DNA of 45,935 nt from Thecamonas trahens ATCC 50062. Its lineage: Eukaryota; Apusozoa; Apusomonadida; Apusomonadidae. The notes beneath the pieces were generated by a model. It made no database searches and was not told the DNA's origin. It was given only the letters and a program-made list of their open reading frames with translations. Where the stretch lies: assembly GCF_000142905.1 (NCBI RefSeq), contig NW_013657632.1, positions 1 to 45,935 of the forward strand. Reading direction: 5' to 3'. Each line of letters begins with the position of its first letter. Position 1 is the stretch's first letter. Shown here piece after piece: positions 29,274 through 39,200 of this stretch. Made by a program: the position numbers and the translations under genes.

Positions 29274-32063
29274 TTAGGCCGAGTACGAGGCCGAGTACGA
29301 GGCTGAGCCGGAGCCCGAGTCGGAACCCGAGTCAGAGCCCGAGTTGGAGTCCATGCCATAGGCGCCCATGACAAAGTCCCAGCCAAAGCGGAGACCGGCG
29401 ACAAGGGCAAAGAAGTCTGCGACGGTGAGGCCATTCTCATCCACGTCAAACATCTCGGCAAACTCTTCAAGGCCGCCCTTGTCCATCTGCTTGATCTCCT
29501 TCTTGGTGAGGAAGTACTTGGCGATCTCCTTAACCTCGTCCTCGTCGAGGATGCCGTCTTCGTTGGCGTCAAAGGCGTCAAAGGCGTCGAGGAAGAGTGC
29601 GGCCTTGGGCAGAGCCAGGCCCGTCACATCCAGGTCCTCCTCGTCATCAAGGCCGGCCATAAAGGTGATGAACTCGGGCATGTCGAGCGTGCCGTCAGCG
29701 TCGACGTCAAACTTGTCGAATAGCTCGTTGACGTCGACGTCGTCGTCGTCAACAACGTCGTTCTCGTCGATGAACTCAAGCAGCTCTTCGCGCGAGACGC
29801 GGCCATCGCCGTCGGCGTCGGTGTCAAAGAACACGGCGGCGAGGAGGATGAGCTCAAAGTCGGTTTCGCGCAGCGTCTTGCCAGCCTTCTTCTTCTTCTT
29901 CTCCGACACCGAGTCGATGCTGGCCTTGACGTCAGCAAACGGGGCGGCCGACGCAGCCAACGAGTCGTCATCGGACGCATCCGACGAGACACTTGCCTTC
30001 TTGCCCTTGCCACCCTTCTTGCCGCCCTTCTTGCCCTTCTTGCCCTTCTTGCCCTTCTTGGCGTCTGCCGAGTCCTCCGACCCGGCCGAGGCAACAGCAG
30101 CGACCTTCTTGCCGCCCTTCTTGCCCTTCTTGCCCTTCTTGCCCTTCTTGGCGTCTGCCGAGTCCTCCGACCTGGCCGAGGCAACAGCAGCGGCCTTCTT
30201 GCCGCCCTTCTTGCCACCCTTCTTCTTGCCGCCCTTCTTGCCCTTCTTGGCGTCTGCCGAGTCCTCCGACCCGGCCGAGGCAACAGCAGCGACCTTCTTG
30301 CCGCCCTTCTTGCCGCCCTTCTTGCCCTTCTTGGCGTCTGCCGAGTCCTCCGACCTGGCCGAGGCAACAGCAGCGGCCTTCTTGCCGCCCTTCTTGCCAC
30401 CCTTCTTCTTGCCGCCCTTCTTGCCCTTCTTGGCGTCTGCCGAGTCCTCCGACCCGGCCGAGGCAACAGCAGCGGCCTTCTTGCCGCCCTTCTTGCCACC
30501 CTTCTTCTTGCCGCCCTTCTTGCCCTTGCCCTTGCTCTTACCCTTCTTGGCGTCAGCAGGTGCAATCGACTCAGCAACGTCCTCAGCATCCGAGGCCGAG
30601 AACCGAAGGCCGATGAGGATGAGAAGAAAGTCGACAAAGCGAAGAGCGTCGGCGTCAAACATCCAGCACGAGAACTCAAACATCGACTCAACGTCCTCAG
30701 CCGAGTTGAGATCGATCTTCTTCATCTCCTTGGGGGTAAAGAACAGGGAGAGCGCCTCCTTAAACTCGTCAAAATCGATGACCTTGTCGTCGTTGTTGTC
30801 AAAGACGGCAAGTACGTCGAGGATGAGGGCGGCCTTGGCGGTGTCAAGCTTCTTGGCCGACTTGGGAAAGTCGGACGCCACATCTGAGGTCACAAACCAC
30901 TCGACAAACTCACCCAGCGAGAGGTAGCCATCGTTGTCGAGGTCAAACTCGTCAAAGATCTCCTCGGCCCGGTCGTTGTCAATGTCAAACGCCGACTCGA
31001 GGTGCACAAACAGCTCGTCCTGCGAGATGCGGCCGTCCTCGTCGGTGTCTGCGGTAAAGAACGACGCAAATTGGGCAAGAATCGCAAGGTCGTCGACCTT
31101 GAGCTTCTTCGCCGCCTTTTTCTTGTCCTTGTCCGAAACAGTGTCCTTGAACGCCACCTTGGACGACTCGGACGACGCATCATTAGAGTACGACTCGCTG
31201 TATGATGCCGAGTACCCACCGCCCATCACACTGTGGTAGTTGGTCGACGAGACCAGGTTGCCCGCTGCCTCCTGCCCGAACCGGAAGTAGGTGTAGGCGA
31301 GGATAAAGGCCGGAAAGTCAAGGGTCACGTCGTCCGAGTCGAGCATGTCCTCGAAAAGCTCGTGCAGCTCTTCCTCGGTCACCGCCTTCTTGAGCTTCTT
31401 CGACGGCATCAGCGCGCGCATGGCGTCAAGAAACTCGGCCTCGTCGAGCGCGCCCGAGTCGTCGGCGTCAAACTGCTCGTACGCCCAGATGATCGCCTTC
31501 ATCTTCTTCTCATCGAGCGACGCGCCCTTGGGCACCAGCGCGTCCTCAAACTCCTCCCGCGACTGGATGAGGTTGAGGAACTCGCCCATGTCGAGCTTAC
31601 CGGACTCATCCTCATCAAACTCGAGCATCATGTCCGCTGCATCCTCCTCGTCTAGCCCCAGCGTCTCCGAAACCCACTGCTCCAGCTCGGACAGCTCGAT
31701 GAAGCCATCGCTGTTGGCGTCGGCCAGAAACAGGACGCCTGCCGAAAACAAAAGCCCGAGATCCTCCTCAGAGAGTAGCTATCGTCCCACAACCAGCCGG
31801 CAGCCGCCCCCACCGCCGTAGTCACCCATCGCAAAGATCGCGTCAGCCCAAGCCAATCCACCACAACATCAACAATGAGTACAAGCCAGTCCACCTCCCC
31901 CCCCCCCCCCCCCCCCCCAGCTGCCAGCTTCCAGCCGCTGCCCCAGCTAGCCCGCTTCTCCAGCTAGCCCGCTCCTCCTCCAGCTAGCCCCCCCCCCTCC
32001 CACACGCCACAAACAGTACGAAGGACATACCTTGGCAGCTTTGCTGATGTCCTTCTTTCCCAT
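29274..32063 (-). CDS. Multi-EF-hand calcium-binding protein split by a Lys/Gly repeat array, two exons
   Basis: About 845 residues. Exon 1 (32063-32031) codes MGKKDISKAAK and ends with donor GTATGT. Exon 2 (31778-29274) follows an acceptor TAG and begins LLSEEDLGLLFSAGVLF, a normal EF-hand entry helix. I count about ten EF loops, including DANSDGFIELSE, DADDSGALDEAE, DTDEDGRISQDE, DLDNDGYLSLGE, DADGDGRVSREE, DVDADGTLDMPE and DANEDGILDEDE. Most keep the acidic 1, 3, 5 and 12 positions. The loops form two blocks. Between them lie ~190 residues of [16 protein letters not shown] units with SEDSADA spacers. The C-terminus is a Ser/Asp/Gly/Tyr tail (SGSDSGSDSGSGSASYS). There is no signal peptide or membrane span. 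I infer a cytosolic or cytoskeletal calcium sensor or buffer, with the basic array binding a polyanion or membrane. Confidence 0.85.
29997..30560. repeat. Coding tandem repeat array (Lys/Gly units) in the EF-hand gene
   Basis: Five to six in-frame units anchored by the recurring spacer SEDSADAKKG. Spacers start at plus-strand positions 30061, 30151, 30250, 30334, 30433 and 30550, so unit lengths are 90, 99, 84, 99 and 117 nt, all multiples of three. Units alternate between ending AAAVASAR and VAAVASAG, a higher-order two-unit repeat. Confidence 0.88.
31897..31918. repeat. Poly-C tract (22 nt) inside the EF-hand gene intron
   Basis: 22 consecutive C on the plus strand (poly-G in the gene's sense) in the 252-nt intron 31779-32030. 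A further short C run follows at ~31989. Confidence 0.85.
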
Positions 32064-32187
32064 GGTTCTCAGTGCGTGTGAGTGTGGTGTCCTCGCTCTC
32101 CTGCTCCTGCCAGCTGGTCGCCTTTGTTCGTTGCTTGTTCCGGGAATGGCCGCAGTCTCCGGTCCAAACGTAGCAGAACCCATCGTT

Positions 32188-33339
32188 TTATTTTTTCAAT
32201 GCGCTCACCCGCTCACTCTTGATGCGCTTGGCGAGTATCACCCACGTGACATACTGCATCAACATCAACATACAGCTAGGAATATCGGTCAAAGATTGGT
32301 CTTTACGGTCGTACTGGGAACGAGGCGGTGCAACTCGGTTGTAGTAGATGACTCGCCCGGCCGCAAGGAGCGACTCGTCGACGCTGCCCTGGACAGGCGG
32401 AGGCGGTGGCGATCGTCCGAGGACAACCATGCCAAACAGAAGCACCGGCATCAGCGCCTCGAGCCCCAGGATGTAGCACAGCGTGGCCGGCAGCGAGTAC
32501 GGCATCGGCGACTTGCCATCCGCTGGCGGACACGTCGCCGGTAGCGCTGCGGGCGGCAGCTGCGCCGTGTAGCGGAGGCCGGTGACGAGTGAGACCGCGG
32601 CTCGCGTGGCGTACATGACGCTGATCCCGAGGCCCACCAGAATGACCTTGGTCCTCGGCGCAGTCAACCGCCGCCGAGTGAGCGACGTTACTGATCGCAC
32701 CAGCGCGGCCAGCCTCCACGCTACCAGGGGGAAGATCACCGCACCACCAAACGAGACGCCAGCATCAACGACAAGCACAGCTTCGATCGCCGACCGGCGG
32801 GAGATGCCCCACATCCCTGCCTTACCCTGGAGTGCAATGGCCAGTCCCAGCCCCATCACCCCTGCCAGCACAACATGGCCAACGCCGAGTGCCCACCACA
32901 GCCGGGTCCGAATGTGGACCACCACCCGCTTGGCCCGAACGATGGTCTGCTCGTGGACCGTTGCAAGAACCGCCATCAGCATAAATCCCGCCGCATTGTA
33001 CATAAAGCCCGGCATCAGTGCCGTGGCCAGCATCGTATTGCGCGTAGAGATGCATCCTTCCGCCACTACTTGGGCGAAGCGCTCCGGCCCGCCTCCCTCG
33101 CCCAGCATCGCGTCGCGATCGAGCCGCGCCATGCCGCGCAGTAGCAGCGCCCACCATGCGCTTCGGCACGTACAACCTGCAATCAGCAGTGCATAGAACG
33201 CACCGACCGCCGTGACCACCGATGTCGACTTGCGCAGAGCTAGCGAGAGCAGCGCCACCGTCAGGATCACTACGCCTGTGCCCGAGACAGTCGCACCGGC
33301 CACCGCTGCGCGTCGCCATGCTTCGACTGTAGCAGCCAT
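32188..33339 (-). CDS. Seven-transmembrane protein, GPCR-like topology
   Basis: 383 residues from ATG 33339 (MAATVEAWRR) to the stop at 32188. Seven hydrophobic spans can be seen in order: GVVILTVALLSLAL, VVTAVGAFYALLIAGC, MLATALMPGFMYNAAGFML, LWWALGVGHVVLAGVMGLG, VLVVDAGVSFGGAVIFPLV, VILVGLGISVMYATRAAV and LCYILGLEALMPVLLFGM. A cytosolic tail of ~65 residues follows. Short basic loops (RAKRVVVHIRTR and TSLTRRRLTAPR) fit the inside-positive rule. The layout is compatible with the THH1/TOM1/TOM3-GPR137 type of 7-TM protein, but no diagnostic motif is certain, so I leave the family open. It is divergent from the membrane phosphodiesterase and shares the 357-bp gap with it. The frame is open upstream to 33777 without support. 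Confidence 0.6.
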   Translation of the reverse strand: MAATVEAWRRAAVAGATVSGTGVVILTVALLSLALRKSTSVVTAVGAFYALLIAGCTCRSAWWALLLRGMARLDRDAMLGEGGGPERFAQVVAEGCISTRNTMLATALMPGFMYNAAGFMLMAVLATVHEQTIVRAKRVVVHIRTRLWWALGVGHVVLAGVMGLGLAIALQGKAGMWGISRRSAIEAVLVVDAGVSFGGAVIFPLVAWRLAALVRSVTSLTRRRLTAPRTKVILVGLGISVMYATRAAVSLVTGLRYTAQLPPAALPATCPPADGKSPMPYSLPATLCYILGLEALMPVLLFGMVVLGRSPPPPPVQGSVDESLLAAGRVIYYNRVAPPRSQYDRKDQSLTDIPSCMLMLMQYVTWVILAKRIKSERVSALKK

Positions 33340-33696
33340 ACTGACCACGACTTGAGCAAGGCAAGACGTAAGAGAGAAGAGCTGCGTGTACCCGTGTAGT
33401 GCGTCTATTGGTGTGCGTGCGTGCGTACACGTCGAGTGTGGTCCATTGGTCCATATTCTGGCCTCTCGCTCCCAACGCCTCGGCCAAGCAAGTAAGCGAG
33501 CCACTTCCCCTCTCCCCCCCTCCCAATCCTCAAAATTTTTATCTGACCCCCCACCCCACCCCCCATCCGCCCACCCGAACCAACCAAACCTACCCACGGG
33601 GGCGGGCTTTGCGCGTGCACCAGGACACAGCCACACCTCACCCCATCCCTCCCTCCCTCCCTCCTCCCCCCCTCCTCTCTCCTCACCCCACCGGGC
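33340..33696. promoter_or_regulatory. Divergent intergenic/promoter region between 7-TM protein and phosphodiesterase
   Basis: 357 bp between divergent ATGs. The plus strand becomes a long pyrimidine tract (CCATCCCTCCCTCCCTCC to CTCACCCCACC, ~33640-33690) that ends at the phosphodiesterase start. Poly-C patches and one AAAATTTTT element (~33533) are present. A shared bidirectional promoter is inferred. Confidence 0.5.
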
Positions 33697-36216
33697 ATGG
33701 CAAAGGCACCTCGCCCGTCTCCGTTCTCTGTGGTGGTCGAGCTGGAGAGCCTGGACACGTTGTATGCCAGTCCGCAAGCCGGAGCGGCTGCCGAAACGGG
33801 TGGCCCGGGCGCATCATCATCACCATCGCCAGGCTGCGCATCATCAGCCGGCTTCCGGCAGTCATCACCTGGTCTGCCACATGGACAGCACTCTGCCATA
33901 TACTCACCTGTCTCGATCCGGAGGAGACAGTCTCCAAGTGCGGCGTATGCAAGCCGAAGCCCACCGCCGCTGCTCGACGCCAACGAGCCGCCGGCCATGG
34001 CCCGTATGCCCGCGCCACCAGCTGGCCCATCGGCTGTCGGAGAAGGCGCTGCAACAAGGTCTCTCGAGTCTTCAGTACAGGGAAAAGCCGCTGTTCTGAG
34101 CGATGTCGACGTCATCGGAGCCCCGCCGCCGCTGCCACCGCCTCCGCCAACCATGGTGCAAAAGCTGCAGGAGATGGTCACGCTGTTCTCCTGGAGCCCC
34201 GGCGGCGAGGTCAAGGCCAACATCACGCTCCAGATGACCGTTCTCTACGTTCTCTTTGTGGCCATCCTGCTCTCAGCCGAGATCTTTGGCTGGGCGCCAC
34301 ACATCCGGTTCTTTAACCTCGTCCCGCTCGCCTTTGTCTCGCTCGTTGTCCTCGAGCTCAGCAATGTTATCGCCACCCTCTTCCCCGATAACTCGTACCA
34401 TCAGTACCTGCACTTGCTGCCGCTGGGCATCATTGTCGTTATCTTCCGCGAGGCGCACATGGTTTGCGCTGTCATCTTCTTTTCAGCCTCGTCGATCATC
34501 TTTATGCAGGTCGGCGACGAGCGGTCGTCGGGCGTTGGGCGGGTCGGCGGCTACACTCTGTGCTGCCTCATTGTCTACCTCTCGGCTGTCCTCTTCTCGT
34601 CGCAGTTCTATACCGACGTCCACGGCACGTCTTTTACCACTGGCCGCGTCCTCTCGCCGCCCATCCATTGGGGTGAAGAGTTTACCTTTTGCGTCTGCGT
34701 GGCGCTCCTCGGCTTGGCTCTCCTCGCCACAACCCGCTTTGTCCACCTCTTTGCGCGATCGGTCGCCTCGCACCAAGAAGAGGTCTCCATGCTCCGTGCT
34801 GAGCTTGACTCGTTCACTTCACACGCCGTCCAAGTCGACACCCCTATCTCGCGCGTCCTTGCTCTCCTCACCAAGGTTCGCGACGAGGCCCGGCCGATCG
34901 GAGCCGACCACCTCCGGGCTTCGCGGGCTGAGCTTGCCCACCGCCTTGCCATTGTTCGCCAGGTCAACGAAGCGCTCGCTATTCTCTCTGCCGGTGCACT
35001 GTACCAGCCCGAGATCCGTGGCGGTGCGGACACCGCTGTCTCGTCGTGGGTCATGGAGACGACCGAGATGACCGGCCACGCCGCCAATGGCTACTCGACC
35101 GACGGCTCCGAGACGCCGTCAAACGCCACCGAGTCGGGCCTCCCGCTCACCGCGCCCGAGCTGTGGCAAGTTCTTGTGTCGTTTGCCGACGACCTCGATC
35201 CGGTCGCCGCCTCCATGCCTAAGCTCATGGACATGCTCGACTCGTGGACCATGGACATCTTTGAGTTTACCGAGCTCGCCTCGGGTCATCCGGTGGTCTT
35301 TATGGGCATGCTTCTCCTTCACAAGAACGATGCGTTTGCCAACTTTCGCATCGACGAGCGCAAGGCGCTCCGCTTCCTCTCCACCATCGAGTCCGGCTAC
35401 GTCGCCAGCAATCCCTACCACAACGCCATCCACGCTGCCGACGTCGCGCACGCCTTTCACGTGTGGACCACCCTCGGCGGTGTCGGCTACTTCCTCTCCT
35501 CGCTGGAGATCTTTGCTGGCATCATTGCCTGCCTTGTACACGACTTTGGCCACCCGGGCGTCAACAACAACTTCCTCATTGCTGTCTCCTCACCACTGGC
35601 CATCCGCTACAATGACTCTTCGGTTCTCGAGTCGCACCACTGCGCCGCGGCATACACATTGCTCCAGGATCCGGCACTCAACATCCTCTCAAACCTTACG
35701 TCCAAGCAACGAACCTCGGTCCGTTCGGTCGTCACCACCATGATCCTCGCCACCGACATGGCGAAGCACTTTGAGCTCCTCTCCAAGTTCAACGCCCAGC
35801 TCACCGGACTCAAGGCCGAGGCCGCCGCGGGTTCGTTCGACTCGAACGACTCCAAAGCTCTTGTTCTCCGCCTCGTCGTCAAGTGCTGCGACATCTCCAA
35901 TCCAGCCAAGCCTTGGCACATCGCCTCCAACTGGTCCGGCCGCGTCATGGAAGAGTCGTTCCGCCAGGGCGATCGCGAGCGCGCTGCAGGCATGCGCGTC
36001 TCCACCTTTATGGATCGGTCTGCTCCGGTCCTCGAGGTCTACAAGGCCCAGGTCGGGTTTATCGAGATCTTTGTCCGCCCGCTGTACGAGGCCGTCACTG
36101 CCCTCTTCCCCGACATGGCCTCGGCCTGCTCGCACATCGATGCCAACCACGCCATGTGGGAGGCCAAGAAGAACACTGCTGCCACAGAAGCTGCCCTCGC
36201 CGCCAGCCAGACATAA
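33697..36216 (+). CDS. Class I 3',5'-cyclic nucleotide phosphodiesterase with N-terminal membrane domain
   Basis: 839 residues from ATG 33697 after a pyrimidine leader. Hydrolyses cAMP and/or cGMP. Residues ~1-165 are Ser/Pro/Ala-rich. Residues ~175-355 contain about six hydrophobic spans (VLYVLFVAILLSAEIFGW, LVPLAFVSLVVLELSNVI, LLPLGIIVVIF, VCAVIFFSASSIIFMQV, LCCLIVYLSAVLF, FCVCVALLGLALLATT). A coiled-coil-like stretch follows. The catalytic domain (~500-830) has YHNAIHAADVAHAF (His proton donor, near residue 576) and the metal-binding HDFGHPGVNNNFLI (near 615). It also has SVLESHHCAAA, ILATDMAKHF and KCCDISNPAKPW (the second metal Asp in CCDISNP). All key residues are there, so it should be active at a membrane. 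cAMP versus cGMP preference cannot be read from the motifs alone. It ends 16 nt before the convergent CCDC180 stop. Confidence 0.92.
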   Translation: MAKAPRPSPFSVVVELESLDTLYASPQAGAAAETGGPGASSSPSPGCASSAGFRQSSPGLPHGQHSAIYSPVSIRRRQSPSAAYASRSPPPLLDANEPPAMARMPAPPAGPSAVGEGAATRSLESSVQGKAAVLSDVDVIGAPPPLPPPPPTMVQKLQEMVTLFSWSPGGEVKANITLQMTVLYVLFVAILLSAEIFGWAPHIRFFNLVPLAFVSLVVLELSNVIATLFPDNSYHQYLHLLPLGIIVVIFREAHMVCAVIFFSASSIIFMQVGDERSSGVGRVGGYTLCCLIVYLSAVLFSSQFYTDVHGTSFTTGRVLSPPIHWGEEFTFCVCVALLGLALLATTRFVHLFARSVASHQEEVSMLRAELDSFTSHAVQVDTPISRVLALLTKVRDEARPIGADHLRASRAELAHRLAIVRQVNEALAILSAGALYQPEIRGGADTAVSSWVMETTEMTGHAANGYSTDGSETPSNATESGLPLTAPELWQVLVSFADDLDPVAASMPKLMDMLDSWTMDIFEFTELASGHPVVFMGMLLLHKNDAFANFRIDERKALRFLSTIESGYVASNPYHNAIHAADVAHAFHVWTTLGGVGYFLSSLEIFAGIIACLVHDFGHPGVNNNFLIAVSSPLAIRYNDSSVLESHHCAAAYTLLQDPALNILSNLTSKQRTSVRSVVTTMILATDMAKHFELLSKFNAQLTGLKAEAAAGSFDSNDSKALVLRLVVKCCDISNPAKPWHIASNWSGRVMEESFRQGDRERAAGMRVSTFMDRSAPVLEVYKAQVGFIEIFVRPLYEAVTALFPDMASACSHIDANHAMWEAKKNTAATEAALAASQT

Positions 36217-36232
36217 CACCCCTCGTCTCTCG

Positions 36233-39200
36233 CTACGGCCGAAAGCCCTGCAGCTGCGCCACTTTGGCCTCCCAGTGCGCCTGCCACTTGACAAGCGTTG
36301 CCTTGAGCTCATCGTTCGACTCGTGGACGTGCTTGAGCACCTCGCGAAAGTCGCCCACAAACTGCGCACTCACAGAGTTGCGCTCGCCTACCACCGCAGA
36401 CACAAACTCCGACTCAACCGCTCGCGCGTACATCTTCTCCACCATTGCGATGTCAAACGGGTCGTCCGCCGTCGACAGCGCACGCGCCACAGCCTCTTCT
36501 GCCGTTCGCACGGGTTCGGCCTCGCCTGCTCCACCAACTGCTTCGTCGCCGCCGCCTGGCAGCCCGCCACCCGGCGACGCCCCGCCTGGTGTACCGAGCC
36601 CGCGCCGCCCGGAGCGCTTACCCTGTCGCGACGCCATCCGCGAGCTCGACCGCCGGCCCTCTAGCCGCGAGCCGGCACGCGAGCCGGCGCGCGAGCTCGA
36701 CCGCGAGCCCGACCGCAGCGCTGCCGCCCGCGGCGAGACTCTGAGCGCGCTGGATCGCGACTCGACGGTTCCGAGTGAGAGCGAGAAGTGCCGCTCACCT
36801 GCCAGCTGTCCTCCTGGACTCCTGCTTCCAGGCTGCGATGTAGAAAGGACATCGGATGCAGCCTGAGTGGCAGGTTTTTCGCCACGGACGATGCCGCTCG
36901 CCACAAGGCCGTCAAAGTCAAGGACACTAGTGCTGAGCAGAGGGACTTCAGTCGTCGATCGCATCCGCAGACTGTCCGGGCCTGATGTAGTCGATCGTTC
37001 AGCCTCGGTCGCAGTCACGTTCGAGCTTGGATGACCTCCACTCCTCCGCGAGCGCCGCGAGCTCCCACTCGAGATCCCGCCAGCCCGCCCACTACCAGCC
37101 GATGCGCCACTAGTCTCCGCTTCAGCGTGCGACTTGCGGCGCGACGGCCGCCGTGTCAGCTTGCGCCGTTCGCGCTTCTGCCGCGCCACCATCAGCTCGC
37201 GGAGCGAGCGGTGGTTTGTCCGCATCTGCGCCAGCACAGGTGCGCGGACGCAGTCCTCGTCGGTAATGAGGGCGTCGGCGAGCGCGAGCAAAATGAGCGT
37301 CGCGTTATTGCTCTCCCCGACAAACCGCAGGCCGATCTTGACCTCTCTTCGCTGCGCCTCGATGCCGGCGGCAGCAATGGCTGCCATCAGCTCCTTACAT
37401 CGCTTGTGCTCGGCGGCGTGAAGCGCAGCAAGCTCACTACGCCGGTTGGGATGCGCGAGGACCGGGCGCAGAGCGTTGGCATGCTCGCGCTGCGCCTCCT
37501 CCGATTCGCGCAGCTCGACAGCGAGCCCGGCGGCGGTGCCCTCTTTGGCAGCCTCGGCCGAGAGCAGCATGTGCGCCCGAATGTCCGCATAGACCATCGG
37601 CGGAATGGCCGAGAACAGGGTCTGTACCGACGACGCCACCGTGCGGAAGCCGTCGAGTGATGCTTGCCGGAACGTTTCGGAGCTCGCCACCAGCTTGCCC
37701 AGCTCGGCATTGACCTCTTGCTGCGCCTCCTCCTCGGTAGCTGCAATCGACGCTTCGCGCGTCAGCGTCGTTGCGTCGAGCGTGGCGTAGTAGTCGGCTA
37801 CAAGAGCAAATAACCGCTCGCGCCCTTGCGCAATGTACGCATCGATGCGGTCCCGGAACTTGTTGTCGAGCCCAGCCATGTCAAAGCTCATGTCGCCCGG
37901 CCGCAACGGCTTCTTTTTCTCGTCCCCGGTCTCGTCACCACTTCCAGCGTTCCCGGTTGCTCCGTTTCCGCTTCCACCGGCACTGCTGCGCTCGTCAGCT
38001 GGCTCGCCGGCTTGCCCCGTGCCGCGTCGACCCGCGCCCGAGCGAGCACTTCCGATGCGAGCACCGCGCCGACCTTGCCGTGCCCGTGCCGTTCCGCTTG
38101 TGTTGCTCCCAGTCGCCTCGCGAGCCGGCCTGCGGACTCGCGGGGAGGCACCGCTGACTGAAGACCGCGCCGACGACATCGGCTCGGGCAGGGACGCCGG
38201 GGGTGTGCCATCAACCTCGTCGGAAGCCGACGGCTCTGGTTGCAGCCACGGTGGGATGGCGAGGATGTGGTCCTCAGCGTCAGGCGACGGCTCCTGCATG
38301 ACAGCCACCATCGACTTTGCGCCGAGCGCCGCCCGGACGGCGTCGGTGGTAAGGCCTGGCGGAAGGAGCACGTCGGTGACAAGAGCATCGAGGTACTTGC
38401 CGCGCGCATGAAGCAGAGAGAGCACCTTGTGGAGCTGAAGCAAGAGGCGGGTGGCCAGTGGTGGCGTGCCGGCCTTGAACGACTTGGCCGCATCGGTCGA
38501 GGCATCGACCTTGATGATTGCATGCAGCTTACCGAGGGCCACCCGGATGTCCTCGTCCGCCTTGTCCGAGCCGGCCTGTTCTGCACGGATGGCCATGTTG
38601 ACCGAGCCGAGCATGAGCGAGAGCTGCGCGAGGAATGTGGTGTCGCGGACATGGTCCTTGAGCGCCTCATCAAAGCTAGCAACACTTGCGGTCAGGCGAC
38701 TCTCTTGCTCGGTCCGCGCCTTGTGAAGTGCCTCAACCTGGGCTGCGTGGCGAGTCTTGAGCCACGCCTCGAGCTTGCCCAGCTTAGCCTGGACGCCTCG
38801 GATCTCGTCGGCGTGGTAGCTGGCCTTGTTGCGCCCGAGAGCGTCTGACGACGCCGAGGCCACGAGCGCCAGCGATGGCCCGACCGCTGATGCCCCGCCG
38901 CCAGCCAGCGAGCCGACAGCGTCGCTGAAACGAACGTTGGCCATCAGAGCCGCCTCGTGCGACTTGGCCAAACCGGTCACAGCCTGCGCGACGGTAGTCT
39001 CGAGCGCAGCCACCGCTGCCGCCGCGCGACCGCGGACCTCGCGCTGGTAGTACTCGAGCGAAGCCGTGCTCGATGCCGAGCCAAGCACCTCCTGCTTCTC
39101 CGAGACATAGGCTGCAAAGCCGTCGGCGGTGGCCTTCATGGCGGAAACGGCATCCGACATGTGGCTATCGTCACCGAGTGCACGCTTCTGGATGCCCTCC

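Noticed and set aside
29997-30560. Regularly spaced repeats that might suggest a CRISPR array
   Set aside because: Repeats are coding, in frame, of variable length, and the 'spacers' are themselves repeats within an EF-hand gene of a eukaryote.
29368-30927. 519-residue plus-strand ORF rich in Ser, Pro, Phe and Leu opposite the EF-hand gene
   Set aside because: Antisense of the EF-hand and Lys/Gly repeat codons. It has no independent features.
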